Notes: generated by a model from the sequence alone, not told the origin. 64,000 bases of DNA from Thermoprotei archaeon (GCA_003649205.1 QMRC01000005.1:1-64000); one strand, 5' to 3'. Numbered from the stretch's first letter, positions 15,870 to 25,398 are shown. Numbers and translations are program-made.

Positions 15870-16472
15870 ATGAGTAGTTACGTGAAAGCAGCTATTAAGG
15901 AGATAAGTAAGTTCATTGAGGCAGCAATAAACCTGATATCAGACAATGAGATTAACTCACTTGTCGAGACTCTTATCGAAGCTTATAGGAGTGGTAGAAA
16001 GGTGTTGATTGTTGGTGCTGGTAGGTCAGGTCTAGTCGGTAGGGCATTTGCCATGAGATTGATGCACCTAGGGTTCAATGTTTACGTTCTTGGGGAGACC
16101 ATAACTCCTAGACTGGATGTTGGTGACGTAGTTATAGCTATTTCAGGTTCAGGTAGGACGAGATTAGTTGTGACAGCTGCTGAGGTAGCTAGGTCTATAG
16201 GTGCGAAAATCATAGCTGTAACATCGCATCCTGATTCACCGCTAGCTAAGTTAGCTGACTTAGTAGTTAGGATCCCAGGTAGGACGAAGGTAGCTACTGA
16301 GGAAGATTACATAGTTAGGCAGCTACTTGGAATGCACGAGCCACTAACACCTCTTGGTACTCTCTTCGAGAACACAGCTCTAGCTGTCCTAGATGGTGTC
16401 ATAGTTGAGTTGATGAAGAGATTAGGAGTTAGTGAAGAAGAGTTAAAGCTTAGACACGCTAACATTGAGTAG
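15870..16472 (+). CDS. 6-phospho-3-hexuloisomerase
   Basis: This 200-residue SIS-domain isomerase interconverts hexulose 6-phosphate and fructose 6-phosphate, completing the ribulose monophosphate route with the upstream gene. SIS motifs are VGAGRSGLVGRAFAMRL, ISGSGRTRLVVTAAEVA and AVTSHPDSPLA. GGGGGG precedes the ATG as a strong ribosome binding site. Many archaea fuse the two enzymes; here they are separate. Two C/D-type RNA candidates follow immediately after the stop codon. Confidence 0.9.
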   Translation: MSSYVKAAIKEISKFIEAAINLISDNEINSLVETLIEAYRSGRKVLIVGAGRSGLVGRAFAMRLMHLGFNVYVLGETITPRLDVGDVVIAISGSGRTRLVVTAAEVARSIGAKIIAVTSHPDSPLAKLADLVVRIPGRTKVATEEDYIVRQLLGMHEPLTPLGTLFENTALAVLDGVIVELMKRLGVSEEELKLRHANIE

Positions 16473-16473
16473 T

Positions 16474-16535
16474 GGGATGATACTACCTGCGCCCCGCCTG
16501 AGGAGTGATGAGTGCCCGGCAAATGTGACCGCTGG
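16474..16535 (+). ncRNA. possible C/D box sRNA
   Basis: GGGATGA (16474-16480, one mismatch to box C), CTGA (16498-16501) as D' and GTGATGA (16505-16511) as C' are in order. The final box would be CTGG (16532-16535), a variant of box D. It begins two bases after the isomerase stop codon and precedes a second, better candidate. Confidence 0.4.
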
Positions 16536-16541
16536 TCACTA

Positions 16542-16598
16542 GTGATGAGTTCTGGGGCCTCGACAGATTGAGAAATGAAGAGGGGACCCGAGAACTGA
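16542..16598 (+). ncRNA. C/D box guide sRNA
   Basis: Box C GTGATGA (16542-16548) and box D CTGA (16595-16598) enclose 57 nt, a normal size. The internal boxes are variant (TTGA at 16568-16571; AAATGAAG from 16573). The D guide is GAGGGGACCCGAGAA and the D' guide ends GGGGCCTCGACA. Targets are not in the window. Confidence 0.55.
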
Positions 16599-16630
16599 CT
16601 ACAATCTCGACTCTACAGGTGGTGGAAGCA

Positions 16631-16915
16631 CTATATCCTTACCTCTATCACATCTACGCTAGAGGGTAACGATATTGGCTCTACAGACTTAGTAATTACG
16701 TAGAAACCACGGTAATTGCTAACATATATGTACACAGTACCTCTCAGAAACCTCTTCTTCCTACAGTATAGAACGAGACCCTCATCCTCATCAACTAGCT
16801 TAATGAAAGTTTCAGGTTCAACAATTATGAATCCATACACGAATTGCATAGTTGCTGCAGCTGTTCCAGCATATGCTGCACCTGCTATTGTACCTGCTAT
16901 AGCTGCACTACTCAT
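16631..16915 (-). CDS. hypothetical protein with Ala/Gly-rich N-terminus
   Basis: This 94-residue protein begins with a small-residue hydrophobic segment (SSAAIAGTIAGAAYAGTAAA) that could be a membrane-insertion or glycine-zipper helix. A beta-rich domain follows, with one Cys (LVLYCRKKRFLRGTVYIYV). It lies 13 bp after the adenosine-specific kinase on the same strand, so it is probably co-transcribed. No family is recognised. Confidence 0.6.
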   Translation of the reverse strand: MSSAAIAGTIAGAAYAGTAAATMQFVYGFIIVEPETFIKLVDEDEGLVLYCRKKRFLRGTVYIYVSNYRGFYVITKSVEPISLPSSVDVIEVRI

Positions 16916-16928
16916 CTCCTGTCATCTC

Positions 16929-17420
16929 CTATTCAAGCTTGTAACCTATTTTCCTAAGGAACTCTCTCCTCTCCTTTACCTTCTCTGGAGTCTCTACACC
17001 TACTGGTTTCCACCCATCGACAACACCTAGAACTGCTCTACCTTGTTCCGTCTCAGCTACTATGACCTGTACAGGATTGGCTGTTGCGCAGTATATCGTA
17101 ACGACTTCAGGCACGTGCTTTAGCGCATTCAGTACATTTATTGGCCACGCATCCCTGAGGTAGAGTACAAACACATGGCCTGCACCTATCTTGAGAGCTA
17201 CCTCAGTAGCTAACTTCTTCAACTCCTCGTCATTACCCTCAACACGAACTAATCTATCTCCACTCGCTTCACAGAATGCTAGACCAAACTTAATTGTGGG
17301 TACCGAGGTCACAAGTGCTTCATATATGTCCTCACATGTTTTTATGAAGTGACTCTGACCTATTATCACATTTACCTTCTCAGGTACGGGAACTGTAACT
17401 ACCTCGATCTTAACGCTCAT
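16929..17420 (-). CDS. adenosine-specific kinase (DUF355 family)
   Basis: This 163-residue protein matches the archaeal/bacterial adenosine-specific kinase family (PF04008) along its length: [47 protein letters not shown] and [15 protein letters not shown]. The ATG at 17420 is chosen because GGAGGGAG lies just upstream; an in-frame extension to 17444 is unlikely. The family fold is known but the physiological role is uncertain. Confidence 0.85.
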   Translation of the reverse strand: MSVKIEVVTVPVPEKVNVIIGQSHFIKTCEDIYEALVTSVPTIKFGLAFCEASGDRLVRVEGNDEELKKLATEVALKIGAGHVFVLYLRDAWPINVLNALKHVPEVVTIYCATANPVQVIVAETEQGRAVLGVVDGWKPVGVETPEKVKERREFLRKIGYKLE

Positions 17421-17459
17421 ACACACTCCCTCCCCTCGTACCAAGTTACTGAGATTCTG

Positions 17460-18518
17460 TTAAGAGTTAACTATGTCGCCTACTCTAGGCGCTATGACTG
17501 GAGTTAACGTCAATTCATGTGGTGTATCCACTCTTGGTATAGCTTCTGGACTAGGTACTAACCTGTACACTGCAACCCTGATACCTAGGTACTCGATAAT
17601 TATCGTGTAGTTCGCCGGTACTACCTCGATACGTGCTTTCACTAACTTCTCAATAACTAGATCTGAGTACACGAATGGTTGTACGTATCCAGTCTCATTG
17701 GTGATCTCCACTGCAATTGTATTGTTCTTATAGTCAAGTACCTTAACGTGTGCATTTGGTAGTGCTTCACTACCTAGGTCACGTACCTGTATATTGAGTA
17801 CGTGTAGATGTGTTGGTACCAGTGTCGTGTTCAATACTTTAAGTGCTTGGAAGAGGTAATTACCTCTTGAAGTAGTGTAGTTGAGTAGGTACGTGATGCC
17901 ACCTCTTACCCATATTATCGTCACGTTGATTACTACCTCCCTAGGTTTTGCTAGTTCCCAGAGGTCAGCTGTTAAGTTGTAGATTAGGTAACCATCCTCA
18001 TCTGTCTTTACTAGACCTGTATCTAGGATTACTACATTCTCTACAACATCAGCTACCACTACTCGAGTTAATTCCCGTGCAAGTGGTTTTCCATTCGGTT
18101 TGAGAAATCTAGTCTTAAACCAAACTGTGAAGTTAACTCTAGGCACTACCTCAACTACATTCCCGCCTTCACTGCTCTTCCCCCTACCTAAAGTAACTAC
18201 CTTACTCTCCTCACCAGACTTAGAATGAGTATCCTCAACATTATCACCAGTATCCTCACTCTGCCGTGTAAATTCCTCAATACCCACCTCTATCCTAGTT
18301 GAATTGCTCTTCCTAACTGAAACCGATGTAGTTGTTGAGATAGCTAGTGAAGGAGGTACATTACCAACAACTTTCTCAACATTCTTACCACACACCTCCT
18401 TCCCAGTATGGGGTTCACCATACCTTACCCTAATCACAGATACGAGGGTAGCTAGAACTATAGTGAGGATTAGTAGCAATACCATAGCTACTACGATACT
18501 AATTCTTCGATACTGCAA
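17460..18518 (-). CDS. secreted or membrane-anchored hypothetical protein
   Basis: This 352-residue protein has an N-terminal membrane helix (VVAMVLLLILTIVLATLVSV), a low-complexity Ser/Glu/Thr-rich linker at about 60-125 and a beta-rich outer domain. That domain has many N-glycosylation sequons (NLT, NVT, NYT, NTT, NET). Repeated phrases such as LPNAHVKVLDYKNNTIAVE suggest Ig/carboxypeptidase-regulatory-like folds. It lies in the surface-exposed part of the cell envelope. No enzyme motif is present. Confidence 0.7.
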   Translation of the reverse strand: MQYRRISIVVAMVLLLILTIVLATLVSVIRVRYGEPHTGKEVCGKNVEKVVGNVPPSLAISTTTSVSVRKSNSTRIEVGIEEFTRQSEDTGDNVEDTHSKSGEESKVVTLGRGKSSEGGNVVEVVPRVNFTVWFKTRFLKPNGKPLARELTRVVVADVVENVVILDTGLVKTDEDGYLIYNLTADLWELAKPREVVINVTIIWVRGGITYLLNYTTSRGNYLFQALKVLNTTLVPTHLHVLNIQVRDLGSEALPNAHVKVLDYKNNTIAVEITNETGYVQPFVYSDLVIEKLVKARIEVVPANYTIIIEYLGIRVAVYRLVPSPEAIPRVDTPHELTLTPVIAPRVGDIVNS

Positions 18519-18564
18519 TAGCTACCCCTCCTACACAATACAATGCACTAGTTCGGTAATTAAC

Positions 18565-19722
18565 TTACCTAAGGATTAATCTTCGTCTAGTAAGTAGCTC
18601 AAGTACGTAGATACTTGATGACCTCATCTTACCCTTATGTAACCTCACTTCAATACTTAGCTTCTCAATGCTCACCTCCTTAATAGATGCTCTAGGTTCT
18701 AGAAGCTTGATAGCTTCCTTAACCTCATCCTCGTCTACTCTAGGTAACTTCTCAATGCACTTATTTGGACACTTAATGCAGTTTCCTGTAATGTAGCAGA
18801 GACCAGCGCAAGGTACTTCAGCAACGTATGCATTAGCGCAACACGATGAGGGGAATACTATGAGGCCTCTCTCCCTAGCTATTTCCATAGCCTTCATTTT
18901 TAGATCACTACTTCTAATTGGTACTTGCTCTCTCTCTGCAATCTTCGGTGCTCTTTTAATGATCTCACTAACGTCAATACCTACACGTTTCAATCTATAA
19001 ATGATGTTCTTGGTAACCCTTAGTGTTCCTGGAACTACACCAATAGCACCTGCTTGTTTTGCCTCATCGATTATGTCATCTAGTTCCCTATCGGTTATTC
19101 CAGGTATTATTGGTCTCAGGAATAGAACTGGCTTCAAACCTACACTCCTTAGCTTCCTAATGGTTTCAAGTCTAAGCTCAGGAGGTGAAGCGTTGGGTTC
19201 CAAGATCTTAGAGTACTTAATTGTGACTATTGTGATGAGAGGACTTATTGATGAGGAAATTGCTATTTTCCTCAACTCATCGAGTACCTGATCAGGCATG
19301 TACATCTTAGTTGAGAACTGTATTGGATTACCCATGTACTCACTAATCACCTTCATGTACTCGAGAGTCCTCCATGCTAAATTTGGTAGGAATGGTTCTG
19401 TTACACTTCCGAAAGCCATGAAGGTACCTAACCTACCCGGTACGACGTAGGGATTTAGGAGAAGTGCATATAGTAGTTCAATACCTGAAAGTGGGTAAGG
19501 TTTAGCATTAGTGAATGTGAATCCCATATCCTGTATGTAGCAGTAGAGACACCTATTCGTACACCCAATACCTACGTGAACTGTCATGCCGCAGGGTCTA
19601 GGTCTTCTTCTCGCATGACCATCTACTTCCACTCTCCTTAAGTCGGCACCAGCACTCTGAAGTATGTTCCTCACCTTTTCTCGTAGATGTAGCTTCTCCT
19701 GTAGGTACTTACTACAGCTCAT
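18565..19722 (-). CDS. radical SAM protein
   Basis: This 385-residue radical SAM protein has the cluster-binding motif Cys54-x3-Cys58-x2-Cys61 (GCTNRCLYCYI). GxxEP-like FGSVTEPFLP and a TIM-barrel body follow. A second cysteine group near the C-terminus (SSCCANAYVAEVPCAGLC, then CIKCPNKC) could hold an auxiliary Fe-S cluster. Its arrangement recalls spore-photolyase-like/SPASM-like archaeal proteins, but the substrate is unknown. Confidence 0.8.
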   Translation of the reverse strand: MSCSKYLQEKLHLREKVRNILQSAGADLRRVEVDGHARRRPRPCGMTVHVGIGCTNRCLYCYIQDMGFTFTNAKPYPLSGIELLYALLLNPYVVPGRLGTFMAFGSVTEPFLPNLAWRTLEYMKVISEYMGNPIQFSTKMYMPDQVLDELRKIAISSSISPLITIVTIKYSKILEPNASPPELRLETIRKLRSVGLKPVLFLRPIIPGITDRELDDIIDEAKQAGAIGVVPGTLRVTKNIIYRLKRVGIDVSEIIKRAPKIAEREQVPIRSSDLKMKAMEIARERGLIVFPSSCCANAYVAEVPCAGLCYITGNCIKCPNKCIEKLPRVDEDEVKEAIKLLEPRASIKEVSIEKLSIEVRLHKGKMRSSSIYVLELLTRRRLILR

Positions 19723-19794
19723 TACCCTTCAAGACAAGAACACGAGTACAGATTTAATACCTATTCACCTTCACTAATATCAGGAACTAGTGAT

Positions 19795-19843
19795 GTGATG
19801 AGTGGCCCACCTACTGACTTGATGAGGAACGGCTCTTAGCTGA
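19795..19843 (+). ncRNA. C/D box guide sRNA
   Basis: Box C GTGATGA (19795-19801), D' CTGA (19814-19817), C' TTGATGA (19819-19825) and box D CTGA (19840-19843) span 49 nt. Guides are GTGGCCCACCTA (D') and GGAACGGCTCTTAG (D). The D'-C' spacer is only 1 nt, which is short. The RNA ends 24 bases before the flavin reductase start. Confidence 0.7.
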
Positions 19844-19866
19844 GTACCTCCTCCGTGGTGTGTTGC

Positions 19867-20436
19867 ATGTATAGGGATTTACCGCTTAGCTTCTTCAATA
19901 GGGTCATTGGTCCAGTACCTGTTGTCTTGATCTCAGTAGGTTATCTGAAGGGGAAGAGGAGTATCATGCCATGTACGTCCGTTGCTCCAATATCACTGAC
20001 ACCACCTTACGTTGGTGCTTCCATAGCTAAGACGAGGTACACCTGTAAGCTAATTCGTGAGCTAGGTGATTTCGTCATTAATATTCCTACGTGGAATTTC
20101 ACTAGGTTGATCACTGAGCTAGGTATGGTATCTGGATCTGAAATCGATAAGTTTGAGTACTTTAACTTAACACCTCTCAAGGCTAAGAAGGTCAAGAGTT
20201 TTAGAGTTGGTGAAGCTATTGCGTGGATTGAGTGCTGTGTTGAGAAGTCCCTTAGTATTGGTGATAGGGTTTTCTACATATCGAGAGTAGTTGCTGTGTA
20301 TGCTCGTGAGGAATGTAGCTACGACTTTGGTGTTAAGTGGTTTAGTGAAAAACCTGTGCTTTATCTAGGTGATTTACTTTTTGCTACAGGGTTTGCTGAG
20401 TACTACCGGTGCTGTGATGTAGTGTATCGTAGATAA
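19867..20436 (+). CDS. flavin reductase-like FMN-binding protein
   Basis: This protein of about 189 residues is from the flavin reductase/FMN-binding split-barrel family: VIGPVPVVLISVGYLKGKRS, CTSVAPISLTPPYVGASIAK and ELGDFVINIPTWN match the FMN-binding core. ATG 19867 is favoured; two GTG codons 9-12 bp upstream are alternatives. It should reduce flavin with NAD(P)H or bind FMN for a partner oxygenase. The 3' end overlaps the convergent PadR gene by 53 bp. Confidence 0.82.
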   Translation: MYRDLPLSFFNRVIGPVPVVLISVGYLKGKRSIMPCTSVAPISLTPPYVGASIAKTRYTCKLIRELGDFVINIPTWNFTRLITELGMVSGSEIDKFEYFNLTPLKAKKVKSFRVGEAIAWIECCVEKSLSIGDRVFYISRVVAVYAREECSYDFGVKWFSEKPVLYLGDLLFATGFAEYYRCCDVVYRR

Positions 20437-20737
20437 GCTGCTCGAGTAATCTTAATTTTAATTCAACACTATTTCTTATTTCTTTAAGTAATTGCTTTCC
20501 TCTATCGGTTATCCTATAGTACTTCCTACCTGATGAGTTGATACAGTACTTCTCTACGTACCCTCTCTTTTCCAACTCATACAGTATTGTGTAGAATGTA
20601 CTTAGTGTAACGTGGTCTTTCAGTACTTGACGTACCTTAGTAAGTATCTGGTAAGGGTACATGGTTTCTCTCTCGAGTAGTCTAAGTATGAGTAATCTTA
20701 TGAGTACCGAGGTTAGTGGTCTAAGTACTTCCTTCAT
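20384..20737 (-). CDS. PadR-like winged-helix transcriptional regulator
   Basis: This 117-residue protein has a PadR-type winged helix: ILRLLERETMYPYQILTKVRQ (start of the fold), TLSTFYTILYELEKRGYVEKY (recognition helix and wing) and GRKYYRITDRGKQLL (wing). The C-terminal helix probably dimerises. It is convergent with the flavin reductase gene, with a 53-bp overlap, so the two transcripts can interfere. Its target is unknown. Confidence 0.8.
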   Translation of the reverse strand: MKEVLRPLTSVLIRLLILRLLERETMYPYQILTKVRQVLKDHVTLSTFYTILYELEKRGYVEKYCINSSGRKYYRITDRGKQLLKEIRNSVELKLRLLEQLIYDTLHHSTGSTQQTL

Positions 20738-20879
20738 CTCGATCCCTGTTTACTTACTAAGTATCTAGAGTATTTTAAGTTACTATCCTGAATCGAATTA
20801 CTTCTACTCACCTTCTCTCTTAGACTTGGATGTGACTACGCTTTTAAGTTTACATGTACACGCTGTGTAGGGTGTTGAG

Positions 20880-22232
20880 ATGTCTGGTGCAGGTATTAGG
20901 GAGGTATCTGTTAGAGCTACTAGGAGAGTAGGTGCTCACTCACATATTAGGGGGCTAGGTGTTGAAAATGGTAAGGTTCTTCCTGTAGGTGATGGACTGG
21001 TTGGCCAGATAGAGGCTAGAGAAGCTGCTTGGCTGATTGTTCAGATGATTAAGGAGGGTAAGATGGCTGGTAAGGGGATTCTCATCGTTGGTCCACCAGG
21101 TACAGGTAAGACAGCTATAGCAATAGGTATCGCCAGAGAGCTAGGTGAGGACACACCCTTTGTAGCTATATCAGCTGCTGAGATTTACTCTGCTGAGATT
21201 AAGAAGACTGAATACCTCATGCAGGCAATGAGGAAGGCAATTGGTGTTAGGGTTAGAGAGTTCAGGAAAGTATACGAGGGCATGGTCGTTAAGGTTGATT
21301 ATGAGTGGGCTTCACATCCGTACAACCCGTACTACAGGATACCTGTAGGTGCTAAGTTAACTCTCAAGACTAAGAGTGAGACTAGAACCTTTAGTGTAGA
21401 TGAGGATATAGCTCAGCAACTACTTGAACTAGGTATTTCAAAGGGTGATGTCATTTGGATTGATGCTGAGACAGGTAGAGTTGTTAGAGTAGGTAGGTGT
21501 AAGGAAGCTGAGGTTACGTATGATATCGAGTACAGGAGGAGAGTACCACTACCTTCAGGACCTATCTTGAAGGAGAAGGAATTTGTCTACACCATTACCC
21601 TACATGAACTAGATATGAGGAGCTATCAAGCTGGTTCGCTCTTCGGCCTAATATTTGGTCTAGAGACAAGGGAGATACCGAGTGAAGTTAGGAGACAAGT
21701 AGATGAGAGAGTACGTAAGTGGATTGAAGAGGGTAGAGCTGAGTTATTACCTGGTGTCCTGTTCATAGATGATGCACATATGCTAGATATAGAGGCATTT
21801 ACCTTCCTCTCTAGAGCTATGGAGAGTGAGCTAGCACCGATAATAATACTCGCTACTAATAGAGGAATCACGAAGATACGTGGAACAGATATCGAGGCAC
21901 CACACGGAATACCTCTAGACCTTCTTGACAGATTGATCATAATTAAGACCAAACCATACACAGAAGATGAGATTAGAGAGATCATAAAGATCAGAGCTAA
22001 AGAGGAGGATGTACCATTGAGTGATGATGCACTACAAGCACTTACCGAAGTTGGTCGTAGTAGGAGCTTGAGGTATGCACTACAACTACTTACGCCAGCG
22101 TACATACTAGCTAAGCAGAGAGGAAAGGATGTAGTTACAAGAGATGAGATTGAGTACGTGAAAAAGCTATTCGTAGATGTACAGGAATCAGTTAGGTACC
22201 TCAAGGAGTTTGAGGAGAAGTTCCTAAGGTAA
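20880..22232 (+). CDS. TIP49/RuvB-like AAA+ helicase
   Basis: This 450-residue archaeal homologue of eukaryotic RuvBL1/2 has Walker A GPPGTGKT (71-78) after the typical N-terminal SHIRGLGV segment. An OB-fold insertion with beta strands at about 115-240 follows, then Walker B LFIDDAHMLD, sensor ILATNRG and a C-terminal SLRYALQLL box. In archaea it is thought to aid box C/D or other RNP and chromatin assembly, which is notable with so many C/D RNAs nearby. Single gene, TATA-type promoter upstream. Confidence 0.93.
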   Translation: MSGAGIREVSVRATRRVGAHSHIRGLGVENGKVLPVGDGLVGQIEAREAAWLIVQMIKEGKMAGKGILIVGPPGTGKTAIAIGIARELGEDTPFVAISAAEIYSAEIKKTEYLMQAMRKAIGVRVREFRKVYEGMVVKVDYEWASHPYNPYYRIPVGAKLTLKTKSETRTFSVDEDIAQQLLELGISKGDVIWIDAETGRVVRVGRCKEAEVTYDIEYRRRVPLPSGPILKEKEFVYTITLHELDMRSYQAGSLFGLIFGLETREIPSEVRRQVDERVRKWIEEGRAELLPGVLFIDDAHMLDIEAFTFLSRAMESELAPIIILATNRGITKIRGTDIEAPHGIPLDLLDRLIIIKTKPYTEDEIREIIKIRAKEEDVPLSDDALQALTEVGRSRSLRYALQLLTPAYILAKQRGKDVVTRDEIEYVKKLFVDVQESVRYLKEFEEKFLR

Positions 22233-22674
22233 CTCTACGCCTAGTAACCTTCCAAATAACTTTAGCTAGTAAACTCAAACCAACTATAAGAGCTATTTGC
22301 CCCAAATCGATCTTCCAAACCTTCTTAACATTGTATACAAGTGGTAGCACTACAATGTGGATCCCGAGACTAGCTAAGACCTGTAGGTACATGTAATGAG
22401 TTACAGCAGTCAAGATAGAGGTCAGTACTAGCAATACCTCAATTTCACTCTTCTGGACAATACCATACAGCACGACCATGACAACCCATATCAGTGAGGA
22501 TAGTAGTGCTCTTCTCCAAGCTACTAGAAGCTGCTGCGGTAATTCATGTACTCTAGTTACTACTGTTATGCTGTACTCCACCTCAAAGTTTGGTAGTATC
22601 AGTACTGTAGCTAGTATAGCTATGAAGATGAGAACGATGATGCAGTACTTCATAAATTTCAAGTACATCACCAC
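22201..22674 (-). CDS. small multi-pass membrane protein
   Basis: This 157-residue protein has about four hydrophobic helices (IVLIFIAILATVLILP; SSLIWVVMVVLYGIV; LLVLTSILTAVTHYMYL; IALIVGLSLLAKVIW). It overlaps the M50 protease gene by 7 bp and the convergent TIP49 3' end by 32 bp. No motif is recognised. Being in the protease operon, it may assist or be a substrate of that protease, which is inference only. Confidence 0.65.
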   Translation of the reverse strand: MVMYLKFMKYCIIVLIFIAILATVLILPNFEVEYSITVVTRVHELPQQLLVAWRRALLSSLIWVVMVVLYGIVQKSEIEVLLVLTSILTAVTHYMYLQVLASLGIHIVVLPLVYNVKKVWKIDLGQIALIVGLSLLAKVIWKVTRRRVTLGTSPQTP

Positions 22675-23879
22675 CAGTACATGAGAGCCATAGTTAGAGC
22701 TATTGAGAATACGAGTACGGATGCGAGATAACTGGAGATCAGTATTCTCAGGTAATTTAGTACTTTACCACCTACTCTTCCTTCGAGAAGTGAGAAGAGA
22801 GCTTGACCACCATCGAGTGGGTGAATTGGTAGTGCATTTACCAGTGCTAGTGCCATATTTATCTCGTACATCCAGTACAGTATCGAGATGTGGACTCTAT
22901 CCTCTATCATTATACCGATGAATCCTCTACTTGGTATTGCTGGGTGCTGTACTAACTTCAGTATCACTGTCTCAACACCACTACTTCTCAGTACCTTGAG
23001 TGTAACTTCCATACCAGGGTGGGTATATGCCATTACGAAACCAACATGGTAACAGTCTAGTAACCTGATTCCCCCAATCTCTAGAAGTACATCTCCAGGT
23101 CTCAAACCTGCATTAGCAGCTGGCGTATTTGGTACTACGTTAGTAATTACAACCCCTGCATAGCTTGGTAGGAGTGTGTAGATAATAGCTAGTGCAGTAG
23201 CTGCTAAGAGAGCTACAATTACATTACCCAGTACGCCTGCACCGTAGACCATGAGCCTCTGCTTTAGAGGTCTTTTCTGGAGCTCTTTCTCATCTATCTC
23301 AACGAAGCCACCATACAGGAGAAATAACACTGTAAAGAGTCCACCTGACTTCAACGGTATGTTGTAGTATCGAGCTACTGCGGCATGGAATAACTCGTGG
23401 ACTACAATACCTATGTAGATCGCAGGTAACATCATGAGTAAGGTCTTTCCTGTGACTGTGATGCCTGGTAGTAGCGGTATCATAGGTATGAATGTTCCCT
23501 GCTTGACGGTACCATACCTTAACAATGAGTTTATAGCCTTCACTAAGTTCATGTGAATTATGTACACTAGTGAGGGTATGGGAAAGAGCTGTTGTGGTGC
23601 TAATTGTGGAGGTACATAAATGAACGTTGGAGCTACAAAACCACACCACATAAGGACAAATATCGTGATGACGCTAACAAAAGCAATACCTCTCCAGAGA
23701 GGTCTACTCCTAGTAACTATGTAATCTACCATCCTAGTGAATAGACCTAGCTTAATAAGGAGCATAGTGAAGTACTTGATCTCAATACCACGAGAGGTAA
23801 AGCTCTCTCTCCAAAGTAGATATAGAGCAAGAGCGAGAATCCATAGTATTATCGCTACTGTGACTTCTAGACCAATCAT
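22668..23879 (-). CDS. M50-family site-2 membrane protease with PDZ domain
   Basis: This intramembrane metalloprotease has the zinc motif HELFH (161-165) within a hydrophobic helix, a PDZ-like domain at about 240-310 (VVITNVVPNTPAANAGLRPGD) and the third ligand segment ALPIHPLDGGQAL. Six or more membrane helices are visible. The 403-residue length is normal for archaeal S2P. It cleaves membrane-tethered proteins, often regulators. It sits in an operon with an MBL-fold gene upstream (1-bp gap) and a small membrane protein downstream. Confidence 0.9.
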   Translation of the reverse strand: MIGLEVTVAIILWILALALYLLWRESFTSRGIEIKYFTMLLIKLGLFTRMVDYIVTRSRPLWRGIAFVSVITIFVLMWCGFVAPTFIYVPPQLAPQQLFPIPSLVYIIHMNLVKAINSLLRYGTVKQGTFIPMIPLLPGITVTGKTLLMMLPAIYIGIVVHELFHAAVARYYNIPLKSGGLFTVLFLLYGGFVEIDEKELQKRPLKQRLMVYGAGVLGNVIVALLAATALAIIYTLLPSYAGVVITNVVPNTPAANAGLRPGDVLLEIGGIRLLDCYHVGFVMAYTHPGMEVTLKVLRSSGVETVILKLVQHPAIPSRGFIGIMIEDRVHISILYWMYEINMALALVNALPIHPLDGGQALFSLLEGRVGGKVLNYLRILISSYLASVLVFSIALTMALMYWW

Positions 23880-23880
23880 C

Positions 23881-24573
23881 CTAGATCACTACCTCGAAAC
23901 CTGTTCCAGGTACCGTGATATACCTCAGAAAATCTCTATTGACTTTCTTAATTAAGTACTCCCTAACCTTTCGCGAGGTACAGTGTAGAGGAATTACCGC
24001 TACAGCACCTAGCTTACGGAGACTAGTCACTATGTCGCGTATACAGTACTCATTAAAGCGCACGTGAAAACCACCAATTACGAGAGGTCTATTCTCAAGT
24101 ACCTCTTCGATACCTCTAAGTAGTGTAGGTAGGTACACTCTAGAACAACCAACGATCACGAGATCTAGCTTAGGTAGGTGAACAACGTATACGGTCTCAG
24201 GATATGGCTTAAGTACTGTATACGCGTGAATTCTCGTGTCTACCCTAGAGGTCCCTGCTACTAGGTGTCTAACTCCACGTAGTGTCGTGGATATGTAGTT
24301 CATTGGTGTGTAGACCTCGAGTTCACCAAGCTCTTTGAGTAACTTAGGTAAAGAGCCCATGTGCTTCAGGAGAGGACAGGTTACTAACACCTTCTTCACC
24401 TGATGTACTTCGGCACTGAGTACGGTGCTGTTCCACGTGAGTACGCTATGGAGAGGACCGGTATCTACTAGTAATTTCTCATCATCGAGTTCTAGGTAAA
24501 GCGATAATCCACTACAGGGTACTGTAAATCCACGGCAATACTCATCATCCACCAATACAACTAGCTTTGCCAT
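23881..24573 (-). CDS. MBL-fold protein with degenerate metal site
   Basis: This 230-residue protein is of the metallo-beta-lactamase fold, closest in phrasing to the dihydropterin-aminobenzene phosphate synthase-like branch (LLVDTGPLHSV, GGFHVRF, PLHCTSRKV). The usual HxHxDH is replaced by CPLLKHMGSL, so most zinc ligands of the first motif are missing. Later His residues remain. It may bind one metal or none. It is the first gene of the M50 protease operon. Confidence 0.75.
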   Translation of the reverse strand: MAKLVVLVDDEYCRGFTVPCSGLSLYLELDDEKLLVDTGPLHSVLTWNSTVLSAEVHQVKKVLVTCPLLKHMGSLPKLLKELGELEVYTPMNYISTTLRGVRHLVAGTSRVDTRIHAYTVLKPYPETVYVVHLPKLDLVIVGCSRVYLPTLLRGIEEVLENRPLVIGGFHVRFNEYCIRDIVTSLRKLGAVAVIPLHCTSRKVREYLIKKVNRDFLRYITVPGTGFEVVI

Positions 24574-24639
24574 TCACTTAAGTAGACCTGAAAATTACTT
24601 ATAAACACCTCTTTCGAGTAGTCAAAGAGGTGAATTTCC

Positions 24640-25398
24640 ATGAAGTTACCTGTGCTCAAGAGGTACGGAACTACCCTCATGACGTTGCTAGCAATAGCCT
24701 TTTTCAGCGCTGTACTGCCGCCAAATCTATCTTGGTTGCTAATCATACCGTTCATAGCCTTCATGGTGTTTACCATGGGTCGTGGAGCAGTTAGAACAGC
24801 GAAGCAAATTCTCGAAGTTAGTAAGGGTAGGAAGTTACTTGAGTATGGTAGGGAGGAGCTTGACGAAGTTAAGAAGTACGATCCATTCCTGCTAGAAGAC
24901 TTAAGGAAGCAGACCACTATACTACTGGTATCGCTAGTACCACTAGCTGTGATCTTCCTGTACTTCTACCTCGTCAATACGCTAGGTGTCATAGCTCACT
25001 TAATGAAGAGTTTCACTTCCGCCCTAGATAATGAAATTCTCGGTAAGTTCCTGACCTACTTAGTTATCTACGGTACTATGTTTCTAATATCAGTAACTAT
25101 AAGCACACTATCCATGAGGAGAGTTGCTAAAGAGGGCACACTGCTGATACCTAGTAAGTACGTGATAACGACTAGTGGTATAGTTATTGACGATAGGTTC
25201 TCTCTATCATTTCCGCTGCAATGTGATGTCGTTGTCATTAGTCGACGTAGGAGATTCGTTGAACTCCATGTTAAATCTGCAGCAACTTTTGGTATGCAGA
25301 CTAAGCAGAGGATTAGGTTGTATGCAAAAAGACCAGATGATTTGTGGAATTTGCTCTCCAAGTATGTAATGGTAGGAAATGTTGTGAAAAGCGGTTAA
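24640..25398 (+). CDS. DUF2208 membrane protein
   Basis: This 252-residue protein is of the archaeal DUF2208 family. It has two N-terminal membrane helices, a basic cytosolic loop with [20 protein letters not shown], two more helices and a C-terminal soluble beta domain ([19 protein letters not shown]). The function is unknown. It is divergent from the MBL gene and overlaps the 3' end of the convergent ribosomal P1 gene by 4 bp. Confidence 0.8.
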   Translation: MKLPVLKRYGTTLMTLLAIAFFSAVLPPNLSWLLIIPFIAFMVFTMGRGAVRTAKQILEVSKGRKLLEYGREELDEVKKYDPFLLEDLRKQTTILLVSLVPLAVIFLYFYLVNTLGVIAHLMKSFTSALDNEILGKFLTYLVIYGTMFLISVTISTLSMRRVAKEGTLLIPSKYVITTSGIVIDDRFSLSFPLQCDVVVISRRRRFVELHVKSAATFGMQTKQRIRLYAKRPDDLWNLLSKYVMVGNVVKSG

